Source: Chondrosia reniformis (lineage: Eukaryota; Porifera; Demospongiae; Chondrillida; Chondrillidae). From it: DNA of 64,000 nucleotides. Location of the stretch: NCBI GenBank assembly GCA_947172415.1, contig OX359202.1:3818001-3882000 (forward strand), given 5' to 3'. How positions within the stretch are numbered: the stretch's first letter is position 1; each line of letters opens with the position of its first letter. This document shows, one piece after another, positions 63,916-64,000 of this stretch. Below the pieces are notes generated by a model. The model had not been told where the DNA came from and searched no databases. It saw only the letters and a list, made by a program, of their open reading frames with translations. A program made the translations under genes and the position numbers.

Positions 63916-64000
63916 GAAACAAAAGCCTTAATGGAGAACCTTGTTACTTCTTACCTTAGTTTACTAAAGCAAGGAGTATCCGGCTTGGACAACCCTCAGT
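63916..64000 (-). mobile_element. 3' end of a second R4-like LINE copy, running off the window
   Basis: It aligns without gaps to 12308-12392 with four differences in 85 bases, all transitions. It starts GAAACAAAAGCC directly after satellite and includes the 3' hairpin with two stem mismatches. Orientation is the same as the copy at 12305-16641. The remainder, including any coding part, lies to the right of the window. Confidence 0.93.

Overview
The window looks like non-genic, repeat-packed DNA from an animal, probably an aquatic invertebrate (cnidarian, sponge or mollusc are candidates; nothing in the sequence fixes the phylum). No host gene, tRNA, rRNA or CRISPR is visible. About four fifths of the 64 kb is one A+T-rich satellite with a degenerate 13-bp unit, ACTAGTACATACA, which carries two small palindromes (ACTAGT and GTAC). 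Every unique-looking stretch is a transposable element inserted into that satellite, and in several cases the target-site duplication can be read directly from satellite sequence.

Layout. 1-2528: plus-strand LINE of the restriction-like-endonuclease (RLE) type, cut by the left edge and broken by one frameshift and two stops. 2529-12294: forward satellite. 12305-16641: a second, unrelated RLE LINE (R4/Dong/Rex6-like, minus strand, decayed) with a 10-bp target duplication; the 3' end of another copy begins at 63916 and runs off the right edge. 16652-30113: satellite containing a reversed block (17091-18779), two foldback elements (22537-23639, 26806-27056) and a composite insertion (28156-28920). 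30114-33453: a pogo/Tigger-like terminal-inverted-repeat element in a TA target, itself carrying a Penelope-like element (30348-32754) whose RT-GIY-YIG frame is open. 33456-63914: satellite again, with a tiny deletion-derivative element (40301-40390), a third foldback element (40806-41544) and long reversed blocks (45466-52395, 54289-55288, 59528-63914). A 249-bp retroposon of unknown class occurs three times (9413, 36166, 53308).

The satellite is not a simple tandem array. Kilobase-scale blocks with recognisable variant words recur in both orientations, local higher-order repeats of 26, 72, about 116 and 207 bp lie on top of the 13-bp unit, and strand-switch points are themselves duplicated: the switch at about 17.09 kb is the reverse complement of that at 54.29 kb, and the switch at about 18.78 kb is the reverse complement of that at 52.40 kb. 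This implies a segmental inverted duplication across about 35 kb. The picture fits a pericentromeric, subtelomeric or other heterochromatic domain that grows by segmental duplication and serves as a landing pad for retroelements. I found no gene system working as a pathway; the points of interest are the satellite architecture, the nested insertions, the foldback family and the unclassified retroposon.
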